From assembly GCA_945883885.1 (NCBI GenBank), contig CAMCYM010000025.1:1-12446 (forward strand): a stretch of 12,446 nt of DNA, written 5' to 3'. Below are positions 1 through 7,238 of the stretch, piece by piece. The notes below the pieces were generated by a model. That model saw only the letters and a list, made by a program, of their open reading frames with translations. It had not been told where the DNA came from and ran no database searches. This DNA is from Chryseobacterium gleum. GTDB taxonomy: Bacteria; Bacteroidota; Bacteroidia; Flavobacteriales_D; Sanyastnellaceae. How positions within the stretch are numbered: position 1 is the first letter of the stretch; the number at the start of each line of letters is the position of its first letter. The translations under genes were made by a program, and so were the position numbers.

Positions 1-528
1 GACCACCATACTTCTTTGAATTTCAAGGAAAAAGGTGAGCTCATCTTCCTCCTCGGCGAAGTCACGAACGACCTCGGTTCCAGCGAATACCTCGCAAACC
101 TCGTGGGCGTCCGGCGTTCCCCTGCCCCGCATTTCAACCTCGAAGCGGAAGGGAAGCTCCACACCTTGTTGCGTGAAGCAGCCGTGGCAGGGGTACTGAG
201 CGCCGCACATGACGTCGCAGACGGGGGCCTGTTCGTCACCTTGCTCGAGATGGCGATGCCTTCCGGCCTGGGCTTTGACGTGGTTACAGACGACGACATC
301 CGCCTCGATGCCTTCCTCTTCGGGGAGGGCCAAGGACGTGCGGTGGTGAGTTGCACCGAGGATGCGCAGGACGGCTTGCTCGACCTGCTCGAGCGCCACA
401 GTGTGCCGTCGGTACTGCTCGGCCACGTCACGAAGGGCAAGCTCCAAATCGACGGACACCCCTTCGGCATGTGCGAGGAGTGGCGGAACACCTACGACAA
501 CGCCCTCGCGGAGGAATTGGAGGCCTGA
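1..528 (+). CDS. purL: Phosphoribosylformylglycinamidine synthase PurL, C-terminal part (5' truncated by window)
   Basis: The frame is open from base 1 to a TGA at 526-528, giving 175 residues of a protein whose start lies outside the window. The family makes formylglycinamidine ribonucleotide (FGAM) from FGAR, glutamine and ATP in de novo purine synthesis, in the cytoplasm. The visible part matches the last AIRS-type domain of the small PurL form: a segment reading FLLGEV...DLGSSEYL near residues 17-32, the conserved SAHDVADGGL block near residues 66-75 (the Asp-rich nucleotide-binding region), and a C-terminal EEWR...Y tail typical of Bacteroidota PurL. No defects are seen. The stop is 18 bases before the probable ATG of the PASTA gene, so the two may share a transcript. 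The family is clear; which PurL subtype it is rests on the C-terminal part only. Confidence 0.9.
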   Translation, partial: DHHTSLNFKEKGELIFLLGEVTNDLGSSEYLANLVGVRRSPAPHFNLEAEGKLHTLLREAAVAGVLSAAHDVADGGLFVTLLEMAMPSGLGFDVVTDDDIRLDAFLFGEGQGRAVVSCTEDAQDGLLDLLERHSVPSVLLGHVTKGKLQIDGHPFGMCEEWRNTYDNALAEELEA

Positions 529-546
529 CCTACCTTGCACGCTACG

Positions 547-1368
547 ATGCTGAACGCCTTGCTCGATAGATTTGGGTTGGAGCCGCCCGAACGCCCGACC
601 CTGGTGCGGTGGGTGCTGAAGCTGGTAGGGGTATGGGTGGTGGTCTTGACGACCTCGTGGTTTTTGCTCCAATGGTACAGCCGCCGGGGGGACGTCATCA
701 GCGTACCCGATGTGCGGGGCATGGAGCGGGAAGCTGCCGTAGAGGCGCTCGAGGAGGCCGGTCTCGAGCCCATGCAACTCGACAGCGTCTACAAGGACGG
801 CGCAGAACCCCACCACGTCGCCGACCAGGTCCCGCCTCCCGGCAGCCAAATCAAGGGCGGACGCCTCGTCTACCTCACCACCTACCGCGCCTTGCCACCC
901 AGCGAGTCCATCGGTGTGAAGGAGGGGCAAGACCTCGCCGTCGCCCGCATCATCTTGCAAAACAAGGGATTCCGCATCACCGAGGTCGCCGAACCACACA
1001 CCACCCTCCTGAACAAGGTCATCCGCATCACGGACGCCCGCGGCCGCACAGTGTCCTCCGGTTCCCGGTACTCGCGGGGTGCTTCGCTTACGGTGGTGTA
1101 CGGCTCGGCCGACGGGGGCCGCGTCCAAGTCCCGGCGCTGCTGGGCCTGAGCTACTCGGCGGCCCGCGACTCGCTGCTCCTCAACCGGCTCGCGCTCGGG
1201 CTCGTGTCCTTGTCGGCCCGGGCTACGGCAGCGGGAGGTGACACAACAAATCTGCGCGTCACGCGTTTTGACGTGTCTTCGGGCACGGGGAGCGAAGTGC
1301 CTGCCGGGACCGAGGTGGACCTTGAACTCGGACTTCCGGAGGAGTGGACAGGAACAAACGACGAATGA
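547..1368 (+). CDS. Membrane-anchored PASTA-repeat protein without kinase domain
   Basis: The protein has 273 residues from ATG 547. A TTG at 535 in the same frame, 11 bases after a GGAGG at 519-523, is an alternative start that would add four residues. A short N-terminal segment (about 1-20) is followed by one hydrophobic helix (about 22-42) and then three PASTA-like repeats at about 49-113, 121-186 and 192-262. The first has the typical VPDVRGM start and a PPPGS turn; the second is more degenerate. The predicted topology places the repeats in the periplasm. PASTA domains are known to bind peptidoglycan or muropeptides and are usually attached to Ser/Thr kinases or penicillin-binding proteins; here no catalytic domain is present. 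Small PASTA proteins next to an RluA-family gene occur repeatedly in Bacteroidota. The stop codon overlaps the next start as ATGA (1365-1368), implying translational coupling. A cell-wall role is inferred; the exact function is unknown. Confidence 0.85.
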   Translation: MLNALLDRFGLEPPERPTLVRWVLKLVGVWVVVLTTSWFLLQWYSRRGDVISVPDVRGMEREAAVEALEEAGLEPMQLDSVYKDGAEPHHVADQVPPPGSQIKGGRLVYLTTYRALPPSESIGVKEGQDLAVARIILQNKGFRITEVAEPHTTLLNKVIRITDARGRTVSSGSRYSRGASLTVVYGSADGGRVQVPALLGLSYSAARDSLLLNRLALGLVSLSARATAAGGDTTNLRVTRFDVSSGTGSEVPAGTEVDLELGLPEEWTGTNDE

Positions 1369-3302
1369 ACGTGAACGCCGCACATCGCATGGGGAGGGGC
1401 CTTTTCTTGCTTGCCGCGGGGTGGGGGTGCACAGCGTTCGGCGCGTGGGCCCAACCGTCCACCGGGCTCGGCGAAGTGGAATCAGATCTGTGGGCCGTGC
1501 CGGTGGCTGTCGCGACACAGCGCACGGATCGCCCGGCTGCAGACCGCGGAGGCGCCTTGTCGCTGCCCTTTTTTGACGACTTTTCGACGCCATCCTTGCC
1601 CGGGGCGGGGGCAGAATTCGAGGAGTACCGGCGGTGGGAAGACGCGTCGGCGCGGATCACGACCACCTTTTCCCTCGATGCGCCCACCATCGGCGTAGTG
1701 ACCCTCGACGGCTTGCGTGCCGACGGCTACCCCTACAGCTTCGGGGCCTCCTCGGGCTGGGCGGACACGCTAACTTCCCGGCTCATCAACCTGAACGGCT
1801 ACACGGCGGAGTCGAACATCCACCTCGTATTTCATCTGCAGGCGGGCGGCAGGGGCAATGCTCCTGAGCCGGGCGAAGACCGGATTGTGCTCGAGTACCG
1901 CGGTGTGGACGGGGTGACGGGAGAGGAGTTTTGGACCGAGGTGTGGTCGACGGACACAGCCCCTACGACCACCTTCGAGCGGCACATCGTGCCGGTGGAC
2001 CAGCAGATCCACCTCTTCGGCGGCTTCCAGTTCCGCTTCCGCAACGACGGCGCACTCGGCGGCAACGCGGACCTGTGGCACCTCGATTACGTGCTGCTTG
2101 ACGACGCCATCGATCCAGAGACGTGGAGCGTGTTCAGCGAAATCGCCTTCACCGAGCCGGTGAACACGTTGCTGCGCGAATACACGCGCATGCCGTGGAC
2201 GCACTATGTGACGGCTCCCGAGCTCTTTATGCGTGACAGTGCCACCACGTACCACCGCAACTTTTCCGCGACCCAGTCGGACAACGTCACCGGCGGCTTC
2301 ACCGTCCGGTACGAGGAAGAAGCGGCAGGAACGGTGTTCCCGAATGGATTTTCCTTGACGAACATCCCACCCGCCTCCACGTTCACCACCGGCTACTTCA
2401 TCGGCGATGGCCCGGCCGGCCCGGTGTTCGCCTTCGACCCCACGGTCAACGACACCTGTGCCCGCTTCGACGTGGGCTTCTATGCCAGCTCCATCGGGTT
2501 GCTGCACACCGAGAAGGTGGGGGTAGCGGACAACGACTCCGTCGTCTTCACCCAAGAATTCCTCAACGACTACGCCTACGACGACGGCTCTGCGGAAAAG
2601 GCCTGGTCGCTGACCGCGGCGGGCGGCCGTGCGGCGTACCGGTTTGCGCTTGCAACGCCAGACACCTTGCTCGGTTTGGCCATCCACTTCACGCCTTACT
2701 ACACGAACGCGGACGCGGCGAACTTCCTCCTGCGCGCATGGGCGGACGACGGCGGCCTCCCCGGCGAAGAACTCGGCGAGAATTTCCTGTTCCACACGCC
2801 CCAATACTTCACCGACGGCTACGACCTGTTCCACTACTACAGCTTCGACGACCCCATCCCCGTCGAAGGCACGGTCCACGTCGGCTGGGTGCAGGAGTCG
2901 ACCACGATGCTGAACATCGGCCTCGACAAGAACACGGACGCGAACCCCGGCCGACTCCACTACGCCCTCGGACTCGGCGGCGCGTGGACGCCCTCCACCA
3001 TCGCCGGCTCCCTGATGGTCCGCCCCGTCCTCCGGGCCGGCAAACAGGACACCTGGACCGCCCTGGAATCGCCACTTGCCCCCCCGGCACTGCGCGCCTA
3101 CCCGAACCCGACGGACGGGGAGTGCCTCGTGGAAGGGGCGGCACCGGGGCTCTGGCTGCTCCTCGACGGCACCGGGCGCACCGTTCAGTCCGGCACCGCC
3201 CTCCCCGGCGCCCGCGTCACGGTCCCTGCCGGCCTGGCACCGGGCCTGTACCACTTCAGAGACGCCGCCGGCCGCACGGTGCAGCTGGTCATCGCCCGCT
3301 GA
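1365..3302 (+). CDS. Secreted beta-sandwich protein with C-terminal T9SS type A sorting domain
   Basis: The protein has 645 residues from ATG 1365, whose ATGA overlaps the PASTA gene stop. A GTG at 1344 would add seven residues ahead of the signal peptide and is less likely. Residues 1-29 form a signal peptide ending GAWA, with cleavage expected before Gln30. The mature N-terminus carries LSLPFFDDFS (about 65-74), a motif seen near the start of many Bacteroidota secreted proteins, and a DLWHLDYVLLDD strand (about 236-247) typical of jelly-roll/concanavalin-like domains. The middle (about 260-570) is rich in aromatic residues and Gly and I do not recognise it. Residues 575-645 form a T9SS type A sorting domain: YPNP at 579-582, then LLLDGTGRTV, GLAPGLYHF and a final VQLVIAR strand. 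The protein should leave by Sec and then T9SS, and be released or anchored after removal of the tail. No catalytic motif is evident. The stop overlaps the next start as TGATG. Confidence 0.9.
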   Translation: MNVNAAHRMGRGLFLLAAGWGCTAFGAWAQPSTGLGEVESDLWAVPVAVATQRTDRPAADRGGALSLPFFDDFSTPSLPGAGAEFEEYRRWEDASARITTTFSLDAPTIGVVTLDGLRADGYPYSFGASSGWADTLTSRLINLNGYTAESNIHLVFHLQAGGRGNAPEPGEDRIVLEYRGVDGVTGEEFWTEVWSTDTAPTTTFERHIVPVDQQIHLFGGFQFRFRNDGALGGNADLWHLDYVLLDDAIDPETWSVFSEIAFTEPVNTLLREYTRMPWTHYVTAPELFMRDSATTYHRNFSATQSDNVTGGFTVRYEEEAAGTVFPNGFSLTNIPPASTFTTGYFIGDGPAGPVFAFDPTVNDTCARFDVGFYASSIGLLHTEKVGVADNDSVVFTQEFLNDYAYDDGSAEKAWSLTAAGGRAAYRFALATPDTLLGLAIHFTPYYTNADAANFLLRAWADDGGLPGEELGENFLFHTPQYFTDGYDLFHYYSFDDPIPVEGTVHVGWVQESTTMLNIGLDKNTDANPGRLHYALGLGGAWTPSTIAGSLMVRPVLRAGKQDTWTALESPLAPPALRAYPNPTDGECLVEGAAPGLWLLLDGTGRTVQSGTALPGARVTVPAGLAPGLYHFRDAAGRTVQLVIAR

Positions 3303-4363
3303 TGGCGGAGCATCAAGAGGGCTTCGAGCCCGGCGCGGACGAAGAGGAGGAGCTCTACGAGCACCACCGGCTGGTGGCCGATGCAGGCCAAACCCCGCTC
3401 CGCGTGGACCGCTTCGTGACGAACCTCGTCGCGAACATGTCGCGGACGAAGTTGCAGGTCTCGGCCCACGCCGGCTATGTCCGCGTCAACGGCGTTCCGG
3501 TCAAGCCGAACCACAAGGTCCGCGGCGACGACGTGGTCACCATCGAATTGCCGCGGCCGGTCATCGAGTACGTCCTCGTGCCCGAGCCCATGGACCTCGA
3601 CATCGTCCACGAGGATGCCGAGCTGCTTGTCCTCAACAAGCCCGCCGGCCTCGTCGTGCACCCGGGCAACGGGAATTTCACCGGCACGTTGGTGCACGGC
3701 GTCGCCCACCACCTGATGCTCGATCCGCTTGTGGCGCGGACGGGGGAGATCCCGAGGCCTGGGTTAGTCCACCGCCTCGACAAAGACACGACGGGGCTCA
3801 TGGTCCTGGGCAAAACCGAGCCGGCGATGACCGACTTGAGCCTGCAATTCTTCGACCGGACGGTGGAGCGCCGCTACCATGCGTTGGTGTGGGGCGACCT
3901 CGAGCGGGATGGGACGGTGACGGGCCACATCGGCCGAAGCCGCCGCGACCGCAAGCTGCAGTCCGTCTTCCCCGACGGCGACGAAGGCAAGCATGCCGCC
4001 ACCCATTTCCGGGTCCTCGAACGGCTCGGCCTTGTCACGCTCGTGGAGTGCAAGCTCGAAACCGGCCGCACGCACCAAATCCGGGTCCACATGCAGCACA
4101 TCGGCCACCCCCTCTTCGGCGATACCTCCTACGGCGGTGCCGTCCCGGTCAAAGGCCGCCCCGGTGCCGCCTACCACCGGTTCCTCGACCACCAATTCGC
4201 CCGGCTGCCCCGCCAAGCCCTCCACGCAAAGACGCTCGGCTTCCGCCACCCCGCGACGGGCGCTTGGATGCAGTTCGATTCCGAGCTCCCCGCCGACCTC
4301 AGCGAGGTGCTCGCCGCATGGCGCGCCTACGTCGGGGCGGCGGCTTCAGGCACCGGCCTCTAA
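3302..4363 (+). CDS. rluD: RluA/RluD-family 23S rRNA pseudouridine synthase
   Basis: The protein has 353 residues; ATG 3302 overlaps the preceding stop by one base (TGATG). It isomerises uridine to pseudouridine in RNA; the RluD branch modifies the helix 69 loop of 23S rRNA. An acidic N-terminal stretch (about 1-22, common in Bacteroidota members) precedes an S4 RNA-binding domain (about 30-85). The catalytic domain starts near 98. It contains LNKPAGLVVHPG (111-122), the active-site HRLDKDTTG (157-165) with catalytic Asp160, and GRTHQIRVH (255-263). Length and motif spacing are normal, and nothing is missing. The symbol is by family resemblance: the RluA, RluC and RluD branches cannot be separated firmly by eye, but S4 domain plus HRLDKDTTG fits RluD best. 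The 3' end overlaps the convergent ABC-F gene by 18 bases (4346-4363). Confidence 0.92.
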   Translation: MAEHQEGFEPGADEEEELYEHHRLVADAGQTPLRVDRFVTNLVANMSRTKLQVSAHAGYVRVNGVPVKPNHKVRGDDVVTIELPRPVIEYVLVPEPMDLDIVHEDAELLVLNKPAGLVVHPGNGNFTGTLVHGVAHHLMLDPLVARTGEIPRPGLVHRLDKDTTGLMVLGKTEPAMTDLSLQFFDRTVERRYHALVWGDLERDGTVTGHIGRSRRDRKLQSVFPDGDEGKHAATHFRVLERLGLVTLVECKLETGRTHQIRVHMQHIGHPLFGDTSYGGAVPVKGRPGAAYHRFLDHQFARLPRQALHAKTLGFRHPATGAWMQFDSELPADLSEVLAAWRAYVGAAASGTGL

Positions 4364-6289
4364 CCGCTCCACCTCGAGCACCGCCGCTTCCCACGCGCCC
4401 ATCGTCTGTTCCAGCGCCTTTTCTGCCCGTTCGTGGGCATAGGCGAGGTCGGTCATGCGGTTCCGGTCGCTGCCGTCGAGTCCGGAGAGTTCGTCGTGGA
4501 TGCGTTTGAGTTCCGCCTCCTTCTCTGCCACTTGCTGTTCGAGCTTCGACACCTGGTTCTTCAGGCGTTTCAGCTCTTTTGACGCAGGGGGCGGGGCTGC
4601 AGGGGCGACGGGCGTTGGGGCCGAAGGTGCTTTCGCAATCGGCGGGGCGGTGCGCTTGCCCGCTTCGTAGGCGCGGATGCTCGTGGCGTGCTTTTCGTGC
4701 AGGAACGCGCGGATGTCGCCGATGTATTCCTTGAGGCCGATGGGCGTGACCTCATAGACCAGCTCGGTCATCGAGGAAAGGAAGTCCCGGTCGTGGGAGA
4801 CGACGATCAGGGTGCCGTCGTAGGACATGAGGGCGTCCTTCAGGACTTCCTTCGAAGCGATGTCGAGGTGGTTCGTCGGCTCGTCGAGGATGAGCAGGTT
4901 GTACGGGTGGAGGAGGAGTTTGCAGAGGGCGAGGCGGGCCTTCTCTCCGCCGGAGAGGACCTTGACTTTCTTGTCGACGTCTTCGCCGCTGAACAGGAAG
5001 GCGCCGAGGAGGGCCCGCAGTTGTTTGCGGACGTCGCCGACGGCCACGGCGTCGAGGGTTTCGAGGACCGTGAGGTTGCCGTCGAGCTCGTCGGCTTGGT
5101 TTTGGGCGTAGTAGCCGATGTCGACGTTGTGGCCCATTTGGAGGTCGCCCGACACCGTCTCTGCGCCGAGGAAGATCCGGGTCAAGGTCGTTTTGCCGGC
5201 TCCGTTCTTGCCGACGAGGGCGACCTTTTGGCCCCGGGCAAGGACGAAGTCCAGCCCGGAGAAAACCTCGAGCTCCCCAAACCGCTTCTGCAAGCTCTCC
5301 GCGCGCACAACCACCTTGCCCGAGCGCGACGCCGGCGGGAAGCGGAACCGGATGCCCGCCTGGCTGAAGGCGTCCACCTCGATGCGGTCGAGCTTGTCGA
5401 GCTTTTTGATGAGCGATTGCGCGAAGGCTGCCTTGTTCTTTTTTGCGCGGAACTTGTTGATCAGTTCCTCGGTATCTTCGATGAACCGCTGTTGGTTCTT
5501 GAAGGCCTGTTCCTGCCGCAGCCGTTCCTCCTCCCGCCATTCCTGGTACTTCGTGTACGGGGCTTTGAAGTCGTACAGCTTCGTCGGCGTGATTTCGATG
5601 GTCCGGTTCGTCAGGTTGTCGAGGAAGGCGCGGTCGTGCGAAATCAGCAAGATGGATCCGGTGGACTGCTTCAGGAAGCCCTCGAGCCACTCGATGCTCT
5701 CGATGTCGAGGTGGTTCGTCGGTTCGTCGAGCAGCAGCAGGTCCGGGTTGCGCAACAGAATCTTCGCCAACTCCACGCGCATCTTCCAGCCGCCGCTGAA
5801 CTCCCGCATCTTGCGGTCCATGTCTTTCGCGGCAAAGCCAAGTCCTTGGAGGATGCGCTGTACTTGTTCCTCGAGCGTGGCTCCGCCGATCAGGTCGAGC
5901 CGTTCGTTCGCGTCGGTCAGATCTTCGATGAGCCGCGTATACTCCACGGATTCATAGTCCGTCCGTTCACCGAGTTCGCGGGTGAGTTCTTCGACGAGCC
6001 GTTCGAGGTTTTGGGCCTCATCGAACGCGCTCGAAGCTTCCTCGAGGATAGTGGCCTCCTCGTTGTGCTCCATTTCTTGGGGCAGGTAGCCGATGCGGTA
6101 GCCCTTCGGCATGGCCACGGAACCTTCGGAGGGCTTCTGTTCTCCGGCGATGATGCGGAGCAGCGTGGACTTGCCCGCGCCGTTGCGCCCTACGAGGCCG
6201 ATGCGGTCGCGCTTGCCGATGAACAGGTCGACCCCTTCAAACAGGGTCCTGGGGCCGAAGTGGACAGCGAGTGCGGAGAGGTTGAGCAT
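4346..6289 (-). CDS. ABC-F family ATP-binding protein (ribosome-associated, Uup/YdiF-like)
   Basis: This 647-residue protein has two fused ABC ATPase domains and no membrane segments. Domain 1 has Walker A GRNGAGKST (34-42), signature FSGGW (164-168) and Walker B LLLLDEP (184-190) followed by TNHLD. Domain 2 has Walker A GKNGAGKTT (360-368), LSGGE (445-449) and LLILDEP (465-471), again followed by TNHLD. SHDR occurs after each Walker B. The charged helical linker at about 240-310 is the place of the P-site tRNA interaction motif. A Pro/Ala-rich spacer (about 549-569) leads to a C-terminal coiled coil (571-645), as in Uup and related proteins. ABC-F proteins bind the ribosomal E site and relieve stalling or, in some branches, give antibiotic protection; nothing here marks it as a resistance protein, so a housekeeping translation role is inferred. 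ATG 6289 was chosen because the protein then begins directly with the first beta strand of the ABC domain. Confidence 0.92.
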   Translation of the reverse strand: MLNLSALAVHFGPRTLFEGVDLFIGKRDRIGLVGRNGAGKSTLLRIIAGEQKPSEGSVAMPKGYRIGYLPQEMEHNEEATILEEASSAFDEAQNLERLVEELTRELGERTDYESVEYTRLIEDLTDANERLDLIGGATLEEQVQRILQGLGFAAKDMDRKMREFSGGWKMRVELAKILLRNPDLLLLDEPTNHLDIESIEWLEGFLKQSTGSILLISHDRAFLDNLTNRTIEITPTKLYDFKAPYTKYQEWREEERLRQEQAFKNQQRFIEDTEELINKFRAKKNKAAFAQSLIKKLDKLDRIEVDAFSQAGIRFRFPPASRSGKVVVRAESLQKRFGELEVFSGLDFVLARGQKVALVGKNGAGKTTLTRIFLGAETVSGDLQMGHNVDIGYYAQNQADELDGNLTVLETLDAVAVGDVRKQLRALLGAFLFSGEDVDKKVKVLSGGEKARLALCKLLLHPYNLLILDEPTNHLDIASKEVLKDALMSYDGTLIVVSHDRDFLSSMTELVYEVTPIGLKEYIGDIRAFLHEKHATSIRAYEAGKRTAPPIAKAPSAPTPVAPAAPPPASKELKRLKNQVSKLEQQVAEKEAELKRIHDELSGLDGSDRNRMTDLAYAHERAEKALEQTMGAWEAAVLEVERLEAGA

Positions 6290-6330
6290 TGCGGGCGCAA
6301 AGGTCGCTCACCCGAGGCGTACGAAAAAGG
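6290..6330 (-). promoter_or_regulatory. Weak candidate promoter for the ABC-F gene
   Basis: On the minus strand GACCTTTG (6305-6298) matches five of the six fixed bases of the Bacteroidota -7 motif TAnnTTTG. A TTTTT run (6328-6324), which is also the 3' edge of the gldN terminator, lies about 18 bases upstream where a -33 element is expected. Transcription would then begin only a few bases before ATG 6289, giving an almost leaderless mRNA. This rests on motif resemblance only. Confidence 0.22.
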
Positions 6331-6355
6331 GCGACCCACATCGGGCCGCCCTTTT
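6325..6355 (-). terminator. Intrinsic terminator after gldN, possibly bidirectional
   Basis: AAAAGGGCG (6325-6333) pairs perfectly with CGCCCTTTT (6347-6355). After one A/C mismatch, CCC (6335-6337) pairs with GGG (6343-6345), leaving a five-base loop. Read on the minus strand the stem starts 21 bases after the gldN stop and ends in TTTTT, so it should end the gldKLMN transcript before the ABC-F gene. On the plus strand it is followed by TTTTCTTCT and could also work in that direction. Confidence 0.85.
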
Positions 6356-6375
6356 CTTCTGCAGCTGCGCTGCAA

Positions 6376-7236
6376 TCAGTAATGCCAGAGGTCGTGTTCG
6401 AGCGTGAACAGGTCGTCTTTGATCCGTTCTGCTTCGAGCAAGCCGTCTACACCGCGCGCGTAATCGGAAATCTTCCGGTCATAGACGTTCGATTCTTTGA
6501 CGATGTAGCTCGCGAAGTACCGCTTCTGGAAGATGTCTTCAAAGGTCCGACGCTGCGCATCGTTGAACGGGTTGAACGCTTCGGAATTCGCGAATACATA
6601 CCGGCATTCGGGGTAGTACAGCCAGAAAAGGGGTTGCACGGACTTCGCAGATTCGTCACCGTCGCCGATCGACTTCTCGTACATCGGTGCAATGCCGATG
6701 ATGCGCACATAGCGTTCGCTGCGGTGGCGGTCCCAAATCCAATCTTCCTTCACCTGGAAAAACAAGATTTCCTGCGATGTGATGGAATTCTTCGTCTCCG
6801 TCGGCGTGTCGGGTTCCCCATCGAGGTCTGTGTCGACCATGGTGGTGGTGGTCGGATTCAGCAATGAATCCACCTGTGCCGCGGAAAGGGGGTACTTGAA
6901 TTCGTCGTCGGTGCCTACCGGCCCGGTGCCGTACGCGGTCAACGTCCCTTCTTCGAGCACGGCTTTGCGCACCACGTCGAACAAGCTTGCTCGGTCTTGG
7001 ATTTCCGTGATGGGGTAGTAGAACTGGTGATTCACCTTCTCCCGCAAGTCCATTTGGCGCCAAACGCGCTTCGTGTACATGACATCCGCTTCCCGAAGAG
7101 CCGGATAGGGCACGACGCGCTTCGTGATGTTCGTCTCTTTCACGTACGCTCCGTCGAGCACGCTAGAAACCTGTGCTTGGGAAGACGCCGTGAAGGCACC
7201 TGCCAGGGCAACTGTGATCAGGAAACGGAAGTTCAT
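6376..7236 (-). CDS. gldN: T9SS / gliding ring protein GldN (PorN)
   Basis: The protein has 286 residues. A signal peptide (about 1-21, hydrophobic FLITVALAGAF, then SSQAQ) directs it to the periplasm. GldN/PorN binds GldK/PorK to form the large ring beneath the outer membrane and contacts the GldLM motor. Recognisable GldN features include YVKETNITKRVVPYP (31-45), which begins the family core; DVMYTKRVWRQMDLREK (51-67); the VKEDWIWD block (162-169); and the ESNVYDRKISDY block (248-259), the conserved C-terminal family region. Residues 130-150 form a Thr/Asp-rich insert with DTDLDGEPD, resembling a calcium-binding loop. The gene starts two bases after the gldM stop, which implies tight coupling, and is the last gene before the terminator. 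Length is within or slightly under the family range. The assignment is firm from sequence and gene order. Confidence 0.93.
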   Translation of the reverse strand: MNFRFLITVALAGAFTASSQAQVSSVLDGAYVKETNITKRVVPYPALREADVMYTKRVWRQMDLREKVNHQFYYPITEIQDRASLFDVVRKAVLEEGTLTAYGTGPVGTDDEFKYPLSAAQVDSLLNPTTTTMVDTDLDGEPDTPTETKNSITSQEILFFQVKEDWIWDRHRSERYVRIIGIAPMYEKSIGDGDESAKSVQPLFWLYYPECRYVFANSEAFNPFNDAQRRTFEDIFQKRYFASYIVKESNVYDRKISDYARGVDGLLEAERIKDDLFTLEHDLWHY

Positions 7237-7238
7237 GG

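Noticed and set aside
1770..3254. Minus-strand open frame (494 codons) opposite the T9SS cargo gene
   Set aside because: The translation is rich in Val, Gly, Ala and Arg with no recognisable motif. The plus strand encodes a signal peptide and a sorting domain.
2738..3301. In-frame extension of the RluA-family protein upstream of 3302
   Set aside because: The extra residues are Arg/Pro-rich nonsense overlapping the cargo's sorting domain. ATG 3302 gives the normal acidic N-terminus of Bacteroidota RluA-type proteins.
4688..6382. Long plus-strand open frame (564 codons) opposite the ABC-F gene
   Set aside because: It is antisense to a gene with full Walker A, signature and Walker B motifs in both domains. 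The translation is low-complexity (Glu, Val, Leu, Arg rich) with no domain, as expected from the strong third-position G/C bias.
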